Below, one piece after another: positions 37,332 to 45,710 of a DNA stretch of 64,000 nt. A program made the position numbers and the translations under genes. This stretch comes from JAIYCX01 sp964353175 (lineage in GTDB: Bacteria; Bdellovibrionota_C; UBA2361; SZUA-149; DAOLCO01), in NCBI GenBank assembly GCA_964353175.1, contig CAYGUX010000004.1, forward strand, positions 62,001-126,000. The letters run 5' to 3'. Every line of letters starts with the position of its first letter. Positions within the stretch are counted from its first letter, which is position 1. The notes beneath the pieces are model-generated. The model searched no databases. It had not been told where the DNA came from and saw only the letters and a program-made list of their open reading frames with translations.

Positions 37332-38777
37332 ATGAACACAAGTCTAATTGCCAACTCTCAAGATCTAGAAAACATCCCAAAACTAAGCTTTCAAGAATTA
37401 GATAGTGGGGTATTTGAAAAGCCCACTAAACTCAGTGATTTTCTATTTCTAACATCTGGAAAAAGAAAAATCATAGCCTGCGATAATGCCAATGACATCC
37501 GTTTTGTAGAATCAGTGGTCAAAAGAAAGGGTCTATCAATTAAAAGAATATCCCCGCTTGTAAATCCGAGTGAACTTAACTCGATCGCATCTTGGCTTCA
37601 GTCCAAGCAAGACGACGTAACGGTTGTTTGCCCAAGCAATGTTTTAATTGAGCTAATAGAAAAACACCCTCCTGCTTATATCATTCTCTATTCCCCTAAT
37701 CCGAGCGAAGAGCTTATACAATATGCTCTAAAGCAAGATAAAGTTAAGATCTTCACTCTAGCCTCACCCGCAGAGCTCTCTGGATTCCTAACTAAATGCC
37801 AGTCAATTAATCAAGAGTTTAGTCAGATCAGTGTAGAGAATAGCTTCATTACTGGATCAATTCTTAGTTTTATCAAGGAAAAACTATCTAGAACAAAAAC
37901 TCAAACTCCAGGAACAATGAGTTCCATTACTGAAACTATCTTAGGAGACAAAGATCTTGCTTCATCAATTATTGAAAAGCTACTTTATTTCTTCCTAGAA
38001 AATACCGCTGGGGCCATAGGAGAGTCGATTGATGAGGAGCTAGGGATCTGCAAACCAAGCGAAGAAGAACGAAACAAACAACCTAGGCAATCAAGAGATC
38101 AGAGTAGATCAAGATCATCAAACTACAAAGAAAACTACCAAGATTCTTCAGATGATCACGAGGAAGATGAAGATCAAGAAAATAACCGTGACTCAAGAGA
38201 AACGCGGAATGACAACCGTAACGACAGACGAGATACTCGCAACGACTCAAGAAACAATAACAGAGACAATAACCGCGATAGCAACAGAGACGCTCAAAGA
38301 AATAACAAGCGGAATGACAACCGAGATAATGACAGAGATGACGACAGAGATAACAACAGGGATAACTCAAGGCAAAGCAACTCAAGAGACGACAGGAACG
38401 ATGACAACTCACCTAGAGTTAAAAAAATGCGATATCGTTTTTATGTTGGTTTAGGAGAAGAACATGACCTAGGCATTCAAAGCATGAGAGACCTTCTCGG
38501 AGACGTTATCGGAGCTGATTGCAGAGTACAAAGAGTTCACCTTAGAAGTAACTACTCATTTGTCGATATGGAGTCACAGAACTTAGAAGACCTTCTAAAG
38601 TCCGTTAGCCATGTAAGATACCAAGGCAAGCTAGTTCATTTAGATTTAGCTGAAGAAATGGGAGAGAGCATGCCCTATAGAGGAAATAGAGGTGGTGGAC
38701 ATAGGGGGAACAGAGGCGGATACAACAATAGAGGCGGACAAAACAGAAATCGAAACAACAGAAACTACTCTCGATAG
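37332..38777 (+). CDS. RNA-binding protein: degenerate helicase domain, R/N/D-rich tail and DbpA-type RRM
   Basis: 481 residues. Residues about 35-160 resemble the second RecA domain of DEAD-box helicases (IIACDNANDIRFVESVVKRKG, TVVCPSNVLIELIE, AYIILYSPNPSEELIQYALK). No first RecA domain, Walker A or DEAD box is present. After a linker comes a stretch of about 110 residues made almost only of Arg, Asn, Asp and Ser (250-365). A DbpA-type RNA-binding domain follows (RFYVGLGEEHDLGIQSMRDL ... FVDMESQNLEDLL, about 370-445), then a Gly/Arg RGG-like end. It probably binds structured RNA or ribosome intermediates without unwinding it, and may form condensates. Both inferences come from composition. 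Confidence 0.75.
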   Translation: MNTSLIANSQDLENIPKLSFQELDSGVFEKPTKLSDFLFLTSGKRKIIACDNANDIRFVESVVKRKGLSIKRISPLVNPSELNSIASWLQSKQDDVTVVCPSNVLIELIEKHPPAYIILYSPNPSEELIQYALKQDKVKIFTLASPAELSGFLTKCQSINQEFSQISVENSFITGSILSFIKEKLSRTKTQTPGTMSSITETILGDKDLASSIIEKLLYFFLENTAGAIGESIDEELGICKPSEEERNKQPRQSRDQSRSRSSNYKENYQDSSDDHEEDEDQENNRDSRETRNDNRNDRRDTRNDSRNNNRDNNRDSNRDAQRNNKRNDNRDNDRDDDRDNNRDNSRQSNSRDDRNDDNSPRVKKMRYRFYVGLGEEHDLGIQSMRDLLGDVIGADCRVQRVHLRSNYSFVDMESQNLEDLLKSVSHVRYQGKLVHLDLAEEMGESMPYRGNRGGGHRGNRGGYNNRGGQNRNRNNRNYSR

Positions 38778-38790
38778 ACTAATTTAGTAA

Positions 38791-40035
38791 ATGGACCATA
38801 ATTTTTCAAGTTTCAGGCACGTTCCTAAGACTGGCGTAATTTACGTCATGACAGAAGCCTTAAAAATGGGTTTCTCAGAGAACAGGGCTACTTGGGCAAA
38901 CTTAGGACAAGGTGCCCCTGAAACAGGCAAACTCAAGGACTCTCCAGAGAGGATAACAAACATCCCAGTCTCAGAAGAACAATATGAATATTCCCCAGTA
39001 GGCGGTTTAGTAGAACTCAGGCAGGCAGTTGCTGACCTCTACAACGAAAGATATAGAACTGGGAAATCGAGTAAATACACCTATGAGAATGTCGCGATTG
39101 GTTCAGGAGGTAGGCTTGCTTTAACTAGAATAGTCTCAACTCTTGGAGCAAGTCATATTGGACACTTTCTTCCAGACTACACTGCCTACGAAGAACTTCT
39201 TGGTTCATTCGGTACATTTATTCCAATTCCAATCCCCCTTCCCAAAGAAACAAATTTCGAACTAGGAAAAAGTGACGTAGAGAAAGAAATCCTCGGTAAA
39301 GGCTTGTCTGCATTACTACTCTCCAACCCAGGAAACCCAACAGGTAAGGTCCTAAAAAATGGCGAACTAAATGAGTGGGTAAACTTAGGTAGAGACCTTG
39401 AGTGTGCAATTATATTTGATGAGTTCTATTCTCACTACCTCTATGACACGGAGGATCTTAGCGTTTCTGCGGCAGAGTTTGTAAATGACGTAAACGAAGA
39501 CCCAATCATAATACTAGATGGACTTACTAAGAACTGGAGATATCCAGGTCTTAGAATATCATGGACAATCGCCCCCAAGCCTTTAATCGAAGCCTGCATC
39601 TCAGCAGGAAGCTTCCTTGATGGAGGAGCTAGTCATCCCGTACAAAGCTTAGCAATAAACTTAATCTCTAAAAATCAAGCAGATGATGAAGCTAGGTCTA
39701 TTAAAAAGAATTTTCAAGAAAAAAGAGACTACGTATGTAGCGAGCTTAATCGTTTAGGTATTAAAGTACATCCAGCCAAAGGAGCATTTTATGCTTGGGG
39801 CAATCTATCAAACCTACATTCGAGCAATAGAACTGGTCGGAGCCTATTTGAAAAGTGTCTGAAAAAAAACCTTATTGTTGTTCCTGGAGAATTCTTCGAT
39901 ATCAACCCTGGCAAAAGGCGTCCCAAGCGCGCAGCTAGCTTTGAAAACTATGCGAGATTCAGCTTCGGTCCTCCCATGGAAGAATTAAAACTTGGAATAA
40001 GAATTCTTGAAGAAGTAATCAATGAGGCCAAATGA
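38791..40035 (+). CDS. PLP-dependent aminotransferase, class I/II
   Basis: 414 residues, fold type I. The family motifs are present: SNPGNPTGKVL, the Asp of FDEFYSHYLYD that binds the pyridine nitrogen, and the PLP lysine in DGLTKNWRYPGLR (Lys of TKN). A late Arg in ARFSFGPPMEEL should bind the substrate carboxylate. The substrate cannot be told from sequence. It follows the RNA-binding protein gene after 13 bases and its stop overlaps the start of the EVE gene (ATGA). Confidence 0.9.
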   Translation: MDHNFSSFRHVPKTGVIYVMTEALKMGFSENRATWANLGQGAPETGKLKDSPERITNIPVSEEQYEYSPVGGLVELRQAVADLYNERYRTGKSSKYTYENVAIGSGGRLALTRIVSTLGASHIGHFLPDYTAYEELLGSFGTFIPIPIPLPKETNFELGKSDVEKEILGKGLSALLLSNPGNPTGKVLKNGELNEWVNLGRDLECAIIFDEFYSHYLYDTEDLSVSAAEFVNDVNEDPIIILDGLTKNWRYPGLRISWTIAPKPLIEACISAGSFLDGGASHPVQSLAINLISKNQADDEARSIKKNFQEKRDYVCSELNRLGIKVHPAKGAFYAWGNLSNLHSSNRTGRSLFEKCLKKNLIVVPGEFFDINPGKRRPKRAASFENYARFSFGPPMEELKLGIRILEEVINEAK

Positions 40036-40472
40036 ACTACTGGTTAGTAAAAACAGAAGAGGACGTTTACCCCATAGATCAGTTAAAAAAAGATAAGGAA
40101 ACTCTATGGGATGGAGTTAGGAATTTTCAAGCAAGAAACTTCTTAACTAGCATGAAGAAAGGTGATCAAGTTTTCATTTACCACTCCAATACTGAAAATC
40201 CTGGCATAGTAGGATTAGCAACGGTCTCAAAAGAAGCCATACCCGATCCTCTACAGTATCAAACGAAAAGTGATTACTTCGATAAAAGAGCCACTAAAGA
40301 GAAGCCGCTGTGGTTCTCCCCTACTCTAAAATTTAAATCTAAGTTTCCCAAGAAGATAACTTTAACTGAGATTAAAGAAATAAAAGAACTTGCAGACTGT
40401 CCCCTTGTAAGAAAAGGTAATCGACTCAGCGTTATGCAGCTATCTGAGAGTGAATCAAAAGTTTTACTTTAA
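40032..40472 (+). CDS. EVE-domain protein
   Basis: 146 residues, a full-length single EVE domain (PUA-like fold). The diagnostic stretches are YWLVKTEEDVYPIDQL, LWDGVRNFQARNFL, KGDQVFIYHSN and PGIVGLATV. EVE proteins recognise modified bases in DNA or RNA and are found both as housekeeping proteins and beside defence systems. No restriction gene is close. The ATG overlaps the aminotransferase stop by four bases. Confidence 0.92.
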   Translation: MNYWLVKTEEDVYPIDQLKKDKETLWDGVRNFQARNFLTSMKKGDQVFIYHSNTENPGIVGLATVSKEAIPDPLQYQTKSDYFDKRATKEKPLWFSPTLKFKSKFPKKITLTEIKEIKELADCPLVRKGNRLSVMQLSESESKVLL

Positions 40473-40600
40473 AACATAATACTTGATATAAGCTACCTCA
40501 AAAAAAACTCTCCCCCTGTTTGAAATCAAACAGACTATATGCTACACTTAAACACTCAGCGCATTAGTCGCAGTATTATCAGTCACTTAAATTTCACACT

Positions 40601-41227
40601 ATGAGCGTAAGCAGACTAACTCATAAATACATTCGCGAACACCCGAGCGTACAAGATTGCCTTGAAAGAGGTCTCATTAACTATTCCGCACTAGCTAGAG
40701 AAATTTGCGCTGCAAATAAGATGGAATCCTTTGATGCAGTTCTAGTAGCATGTAGAAGATATTTTCAGAAAAAAAGATCTCACGTCTCTAGGGAACAAAA
40801 AATCTTATCTCTGGTTAAAAGATCAAAGATAAGAGTAAGAAATAAAATACTTGTTGCAAGCATCGAAAAATCTAAAGGCCTAGAAAAGGCCTTAGAAATT
40901 CAAAATTTTGTTAAAAAAGAAAAAGGTGACTTCAACCTAATCGAAGGTGAGGATGTTTTTACAATAATCACCAATAGTGACTACCTACCAATCCTTAAAA
41001 AAACATTCACCTCAGGAGTTTTAAAAGTATCATCAGGACTAGCTCAAATAACGCTAGTTTTTGGAGAAACACTAGACATGACCCCTGGTGTGCTCTCATA
41101 TATCTATAGAATGTTTTCTGACTACGATATAAACATCAGAGAGGAAATGAGTTGTTGGAGGGATGTAATGGTGGTCGTTGAAGAAAAAGACGTGGCTAAA
41201 GTCATGCAAATGTTAAATTTCGATTAG
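40601..41227 (+). CDS. Putative regulator with N-terminal helical and C-terminal ACT-like domain
   Basis: 208 residues. The first 65 residues form helices (IREHPSVQDCLERGLINYSALAREI) that resemble a winged-helix DNA-binding part. Residues about 80-205 look like two ACT-like halves (MTPGVLSYIYRMFSDYDINIREEMSC). ACT domains usually bind amino acids, so an amino-acid responsive regulator is the likely guess. It is a single gene with its own upstream region. Confidence 0.6.
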   Translation: MSVSRLTHKYIREHPSVQDCLERGLINYSALAREICAANKMESFDAVLVACRRYFQKKRSHVSREQKILSLVKRSKIRVRNKILVASIEKSKGLEKALEIQNFVKKEKGDFNLIEGEDVFTIITNSDYLPILKKTFTSGVLKVSSGLAQITLVFGETLDMTPGVLSYIYRMFSDYDINIREEMSCWRDVMVVVEEKDVAKVMQMLNFD

Positions 41228-41286
41228 CTATAAAAGATCTATCGACTCAAGATTGATCATCCTGAAATCACTAAATAAACAAAAAT

Positions 41287-42414
41287 ATGGTACGAACATT
41301 TATAGTAACAATTAGTCTCCTATTGGGAATTCTACCAGCCAATGCAGAGCCTTTTAAAGTAGGATTAGCCGTACCACTGAGTGGTTCAGTTAGTTTATAT
41401 GGTGAAGTTGTAAGAAAGGGCATTAATCTATTCCAAAAAGACCACCCACATAACAACCTAAAATTCATATATGAAGATACAAGATACGATGGAGCTACAT
41501 CGATTTCAGCTTTCAATAAACTTGTAGATCAAGACAAGGTAGATATTGTGTATGCCTGGGGAACGACACCTAGCGCGGCTATTGCCCCCATTGCTGAGTT
41601 TAAAAAATTTCCAACGATACTCCTCACTGGTGACAAGGAAATTAATAAAGCTAAAGAGTTCAGCATAGATTTTAGTGATGAACTTGGAGCCTATTCTAAA
41701 GCAGACTTAGAAGTACTAAGAAAAAAAGGTTATAAAAAAATTGCTATAGTCAAAACGGAGATGCAATACCTAGAAGGTTTAGTAGAAGGACTTAAAGAAA
41801 ATCTCAAGGCTGATGAATCACTCGATATCTTAGGCTCTTTTCAACCAGGCGCGCAAGTAAACTTGCAAAGTACTCTCACCAAACTTAAACTTAACTTAAA
41901 ACAAAATAAGTACGATGTAGTAGGCGTATTCTTAGAAAATGGGCAACTCAGCTCCTTCTATAAGAAAATGCATGCTCTGAATATTAAGATACCTACCTTT
42001 GGTAGTGATTTTTTTGATTCCATAGAAGAACGAAGGGAATCTGGAGAATCCATTGTCGGAGCTTTCTGGTCCACTTTTAAGATTAGCAAAGAATTTGAGC
42101 AGCGCTATAGAGCTGAATATAATAGCATAGATCAAATTACATTTGCGGCTGGAGCATACGAGCTGGCCTCCCTTCTAAATGACTTATTTTCTGAGGCATA
42201 CAAGAATAATCAGAAATTAAGTTCAAAAGAAATTTTAGCAAAAATAGAATCTATAAAAGAGCGAGACGGGGTAAATGGAAAAATCTATTTCAAACAAGAC
42301 AATCCCGACTCCGACCCACTAGGTGGAAAAAGATTTAAATTCCCGATCGTAATCAAGGAAGTTACAAAAGATGGTGGAGAAAAGGTAATTACATTAGATT
42401 CAGAAAATATTTAG
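41287..42414 (+). CDS. Periplasmic binding protein, second paralog
   Basis: 375 residues with a signal peptide (residues 1-20, cut near NAEP) and the Peripla_BP_6 fold: VGLAVPLSGSVSLYGEVVRKG is the family start. It is a paralog of the protein at 26212 and of the one at the right edge; all share the mature start KVG..PLSG. No transport permease is next to it. The ligand is unknown. Confidence 0.85.
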   Translation: MVRTFIVTISLLLGILPANAEPFKVGLAVPLSGSVSLYGEVVRKGINLFQKDHPHNNLKFIYEDTRYDGATSISAFNKLVDQDKVDIVYAWGTTPSAAIAPIAEFKKFPTILLTGDKEINKAKEFSIDFSDELGAYSKADLEVLRKKGYKKIAIVKTEMQYLEGLVEGLKENLKADESLDILGSFQPGAQVNLQSTLTKLKLNLKQNKYDVVGVFLENGQLSSFYKKMHALNIKIPTFGSDFFDSIEERRESGESIVGAFWSTFKISKEFEQRYRAEYNSIDQITFAAGAYELASLLNDLFSEAYKNNQKLSSKEILAKIESIKERDGVNGKIYFKQDNPDSDPLGGKRFKFPIVIKEVTKDGGEKVITLDSENI

Positions 42415-42573
42415 CACCTATAATTTCATCATCTAAAATTTAAGGTCATACAAATGGTAATACTCGGCCCTTCTCTTTTTTTATATCCCCATCCGTTAAA
42501 TAAACACTCCCTCTTTCAATCCTACATTCTTCCTGTTATTTATTCCATAGGCCTGTTGAAGAATGAAATATTT

Positions 42574-42653
42574 GTCATTGCGAGCAACGCATGGCAATCT
42601 CAACTATATGTAATCATTTGAGATTGCCACGTCGCTTCGCTCCTCGCAATGAC
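42574..42653. repeat. REP-like palindromic repeat
   Basis: An 80-base palindrome: outer arms GTCATTGCGAG/CTCGCAATGAC and inner arms GGCAATCTCA/TGAGATTGCC, with GTCGCTTCGCTCC between inner and outer right arms. Dispersed repeats of this CATTGCGAG...CTCGCAATG type are known from many unrelated genomes. It lies in a long gap between convergent genes and is the only copy in the window. Confidence 0.8.
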
Positions 42654-42775
42654 AATGTTAGTATTTCGCAACAGAACCCCCATAAGAAATTGTTGCCCAT
42701 AAGGATAGGCTATCATAATTTTTCAACATTTCCATTAAATAGAAATTTCACCAAGACATGTTAAATCAATATGCA

Positions 42776-43017
42776 ATGGGCCTAAGTTTTGATTGTTCTT
42801 CGGAGCGGATTGGTTCTACCCTTTTTTTCCAACATATTTTACTAATATTAGATGGGGTAACAGCAATCTGCTTATTTCGTCCGATGCGAACTAAGAAAAA
42901 AGGGTAGAATGCCAAATTCAAATGTCCTAGCTCAAATCAGGCCTGACGCCTCGGAGCTGTGAGCGTGAAGCGCTCACGCGAGAATGAGCCTGAAGAACAA
43001 TCAAAACTCAGGCCCAT
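42776..43017. repeat. Second long inverted repeat with nested inner arms
   Basis: Outer 25-base arms 42776-42800 and 42993-43017 are inverted copies with one mismatch (the left begins ATGGGCCTAAG, the right ends AGGCCCAT). Inner arms CTACCCTTTTTTTC (42816-42829) and GAAAAAAGGGTAG (42895-42907) add a second level of pairing. A further small hairpin GTGAGCG/CGCTCAC lies at about 42960-42978. The whole 242 bases could form a branched structure or be a non-autonomous element. It ends 54 bases before the fixH stop. Confidence 0.6.
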
Positions 43018-43071
43018 GGAAGATCTTAGCTACCAAAGTACATGGAAGCTTCGTACCTACAAGGAAAAATA

Positions 43072-43533
43072 CTAAAGCGAGCTTCGCACCACCACCCTCC
43101 AAGAACACCCCACCTCATTCTTACGAACCCCAGAAACCTCAACATTCCATAAGCCCGAAGAAAGTGGAGTTTTAATGTGGGCTGTCTTACTGGCCTCGTC
43201 AAAATACAATACCTCATCAACAAGCTCTTCTCTTCCGCTCCAGCCTTCTAAACGCACCTCTCCCGATACAGGAAATGAACCAATGACCTTTAGCTCTGGC
43301 CCTTTCGCGCCTTTGATCAACTCAAAATCATACCCTCCTTCTTTTGCACAACTAAACTCAGCCTTTTTCTGATCATACTTCAAGGCATCATTGTAGGGGC
43401 TATCACTTATAGGCTTAGAATATACAGAATTAGAATAATAGACCAAAAGATAATTTATAACTCCAGTACAACACAGCATACCTACAATAATATATGGCCA
43501 ATAGGAAAACTTCTTTACTGCTTGATTCTTCAT
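43072..43533 (-). CDS. ccoH: cbb3 oxidase maturation protein FixH/CcoH-like
   Basis: 153 residues. One membrane segment (YWPYIIVGMLCCTGVINYLLVYY, about residues 8-30) is followed by a periplasmic FixH-type domain with the late Trp in GLWNVEV. The second half is a small beta domain. FixH helps assemble the cbb3 oxidase, with FixI and CcoS. It overlaps the end of ccoG by one base and is the last gene of the cbb3 operon here. The sequence is diverged, so the family call rests partly on position. Confidence 0.75.
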   Translation of the reverse strand: MKNQAVKKFSYWPYIIVGMLCCTGVINYLLVYYSNSVYSKPISDSPYNDALKYDQKKAEFSCAKEGGYDFELIKGAKGPELKVIGSFPVSGEVRLEGWSGREELVDEVLYFDEASKTAHIKTPLSSGLWNVEVSGVRKNEVGCSWRVVVRSSL

Positions 43534-44930
43534 TACTTACTAGGCCCTAATAGTTTAGCGATTTTTGCACTTTCTGAATCTTCCCCTTCTAACACCAACT
43601 TAACTTCACCCTGACCGTGCTCTAATTCATCCGTAGGGAAGTTCAAAAACAATGGTAGATCAAGCAATTGCCCTGGCTCAACTACAAACTCAGGTAATGG
43701 TGTAAGCATTGAAATATTTCTTCCACCATTTTTTAGAACAATTTTATACTTTTGCACCTCTGAAGACTTATTAGAAACTCTTATTTTAAATTGATTAGAG
43801 ATCTTCCCATCTGCGAGCAAGGTAAATGCTTGGCCTTTCGATTCTCTGATTAAATCAAAATCATAGGCAACCCGAGTGTTTAAAAAATAGGCAAACACCA
43901 ACCCATATAGAATAAGTATGGCAACATACACATAAAGCCGTGGTCTAAGAATTTTCCTAGGACCACCTAATAACTTTCTCTCAGTATCATAACGAATTAA
44001 ACCTGTAGGTCGGTTGACCTTTTTCATTATGGAGTCGCAAGCATCTATACACTGGGAGCAGTTTACGCACTCTAGCTGTAGTCCATTTCGGATATCGATT
44101 CCCGTAGGACAAACTCGAACACACAGATTACAACTTACACAATCTCCTGCACTTGGATCATCTCTCTTACCTCTCGGCTCACCCCTAATTGTATCATAGC
44201 CTACGACTAAGGAGTCTTGATCTAACATCACGGACTGAAGCCTCGCATACGGACAAAGAACAGTACAAAATTGTTCTCGAAACCATCCAAATTCAAAAGC
44301 CATCAACCCCATCAATATTATCATTATTGAAAATAAAGTAGGATTCTCGAACGGAGAATGAGTCATTACATCAATTAACTTTGAGGAGCCGATAAAGTAG
44401 GCCAAGGCGGTATTAGCAATCAAACTAGCCAGTAGCGCAGATAGAAAGTGTTTCAATCCTTTTTTAAACAACTTCTCTCTAGTCCATGGGGCTTTATCAA
44501 GCCTCTTCCTTTTTTGTGCATCCCCCTCAACCAATCGTTCGATAGGTCTAAATAAAAACTCTAAAAATACCGTTTGAGGACATGCCCATCCACACCATAG
44601 TCTTCCCAGCAGTGCTGTTACTAAAAACAGAATCAGTCCCAATGCGCCCAAAGTAAGCATTAAGAATATTGTATCCGTTGCCCAAAATTCTATACCAAAA
44701 AATATAAACTTCCTTTCTGCCACGCCCAAATATACTAAAGGTTTACCATGTATAGTAACCCATGGAGCAGACAGGTAAAATATCATCAATAAATAGGCAA
44801 CTACAGAGCGAGCTTTAAAAAACTTCCCATGAATAAATTCTGGATAAACCCATTTCCTACGACCACCCTCCCCAATAGTATATAGAGAGTCTTTAAAAGA
44901 CTCTCCTGATTTAAGTAGCTTATCTTCCAT
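43533..44930 (-). CDS. ccoG: cbb3 oxidase accessory protein CcoG (FixG), ferredoxin-like
   Basis: 465 residues. Membrane segments lie near residues 40-115 and later, with CGWACPQTVFLEFLFRPIERLVEG, a CcoG signature. The two 4Fe-4S clusters are in CVSCNLCVRVCPTG and CVNCSQCIDACD (about residues 260-300). A C-terminal immunoglobulin-like domain closes the protein. CcoG is thought to reduce copper for cbb3 maturation. It lies between ccoP (10 bases upstream) and ccoH. Confidence 0.95.
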   Translation of the reverse strand: MEDKLLKSGESFKDSLYTIGEGGRRKWVYPEFIHGKFFKARSVVAYLLMIFYLSAPWVTIHGKPLVYLGVAERKFIFFGIEFWATDTIFLMLTLGALGLILFLVTALLGRLWCGWACPQTVFLEFLFRPIERLVEGDAQKRKRLDKAPWTREKLFKKGLKHFLSALLASLIANTALAYFIGSSKLIDVMTHSPFENPTLFSIMIILMGLMAFEFGWFREQFCTVLCPYARLQSVMLDQDSLVVGYDTIRGEPRGKRDDPSAGDCVSCNLCVRVCPTGIDIRNGLQLECVNCSQCIDACDSIMKKVNRPTGLIRYDTERKLLGGPRKILRPRLYVYVAILILYGLVFAYFLNTRVAYDFDLIRESKGQAFTLLADGKISNQFKIRVSNKSSEVQKYKIVLKNGGRNISMLTPLPEFVVEPGQLLDLPLFLNFPTDELEHGQGEVKLVLEGEDSESAKIAKLLGPSK

Positions 44931-44939
44931 CTAACTTAC

Positions 44940-45518
44940 CTACTTTTTTTCTACCAGAATTCCTTCCTGGGGCTTCGCGTTAGCAGGATTAGTACCTATT
45001 AATGAATACACAAAAACTGTAACAGCGTTTATATCGTCAGCGGAAAGCATAGACTTCCAAGCCAGCATTCCCTTTTCGATTACCCCGTTCTCTATCGTAT
45101 GCTTAATTTCTTCGATTGAACCACCATGAATCCAATAGTTATCAGTTAAATTTGGCCCGACAAGTCCCTCTGCGTTCATTCCATGACATGCCATACATTT
45201 CCCCTGAAATATTTTAGCTCCAGCAGAAATCATTTCCTGATCACTGAGCAAGTCTAAAAGATTTTCGCTTACGTTACTCCTTGCAGCTTGCTCTTCTGCC
45301 CAAGCTCTCTTTTTTTCAGCGTTACTCATCTCTAACGCAAGAGTTTCTTCTTGATTCAATCCAGGACCAACATGATAATAGAGAACATAAACCAAACTAA
45401 AAACTGCAGTAGCCCAGAAAAGGCCCTGCCACCATAGAGGAAGATCATTATCGTATTCCTCTATTCCATCGTAATTATGCTCTAAAAGCTCATCTACTTT
45501 TTTATCTTTATCACTCAT
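44940..45518 (-). CDS. ccoP: cbb3 oxidase cytochrome c subunit CcoP, short with a single heme c
   Basis: 192 residues. One membrane segment (LPLWWQGLFWATAVFSLVYVLYY) anchors the protein. A single heme motif CMACH is followed by GPNLTDNYWIHGG and a Met ligand in GMLAWKS. CcoP of the classical proteobacterial type has two heme motifs and about 300 residues, so this is the short form. It carries electrons to the CcoNO subunit. The next gene, ccoQ, is 32 bases upstream. Confidence 0.92.
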   Translation of the reverse strand: MSDKDKKVDELLEHNYDGIEEYDNDLPLWWQGLFWATAVFSLVYVLYYHVGPGLNQEETLALEMSNAEKKRAWAEEQAARSNVSENLLDLLSDQEMISAGAKIFQGKCMACHGMNAEGLVGPNLTDNYWIHGGSIEEIKHTIENGVIEKGMLAWKSMLSADDINAVTVFVYSLIGTNPANAKPQEGILVEKK

Positions 45519-45550
45519 ACGCCTGACCTATTATCTCTACCATTTATCGT

Positions 45551-45703
45551 TTAATCCTCATCAAGAGGAAACATACTAACTTCATCTAAGCTCTTTCTTG
45601 GTACTAAAACCAATTTCCATAGAACCACTAGGAATCCAATAAACAAAATCAAAGTCACTCCAAAACCAATAGCCGAAGCAATTTCTGGTATTAAATATCT
45701 CAT
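45551..45703 (-). CDS. ccoQ: cbb3 oxidase small subunit CcoQ
   Basis: About 50 residues from the chosen ATG, the normal CcoQ length. One membrane segment (AIGFGVTLILFIGFLVVLWKLVL) is followed by a short cytoplasmic tail. The ATG at 45703 has AGGA seven bases upstream. A longer frame starting at 45754 would overlap the end of ccoNO and has no such site. CcoQ stabilises the cbb3 complex. Confidence 0.85.
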   Translation of the reverse strand: MRYLIPEIASAIGFGVTLILFIGFLVVLWKLVLVPRKSLDEVSMFPLDED

Positions 45704-45710
45704 AGAATTC

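Noticed and set aside
38083..38454. Open frames in other phases over the R/N/D-rich tract
   Set aside because: They arise only from the repeated codon pattern of the real gene at 37332 and have no ribosome binding site.
40032..40472. EVE protein as part of a defence island
   Set aside because: Its neighbours are an aminotransferase and an ACT-like regulator; no restriction or methylation gene is nearby.
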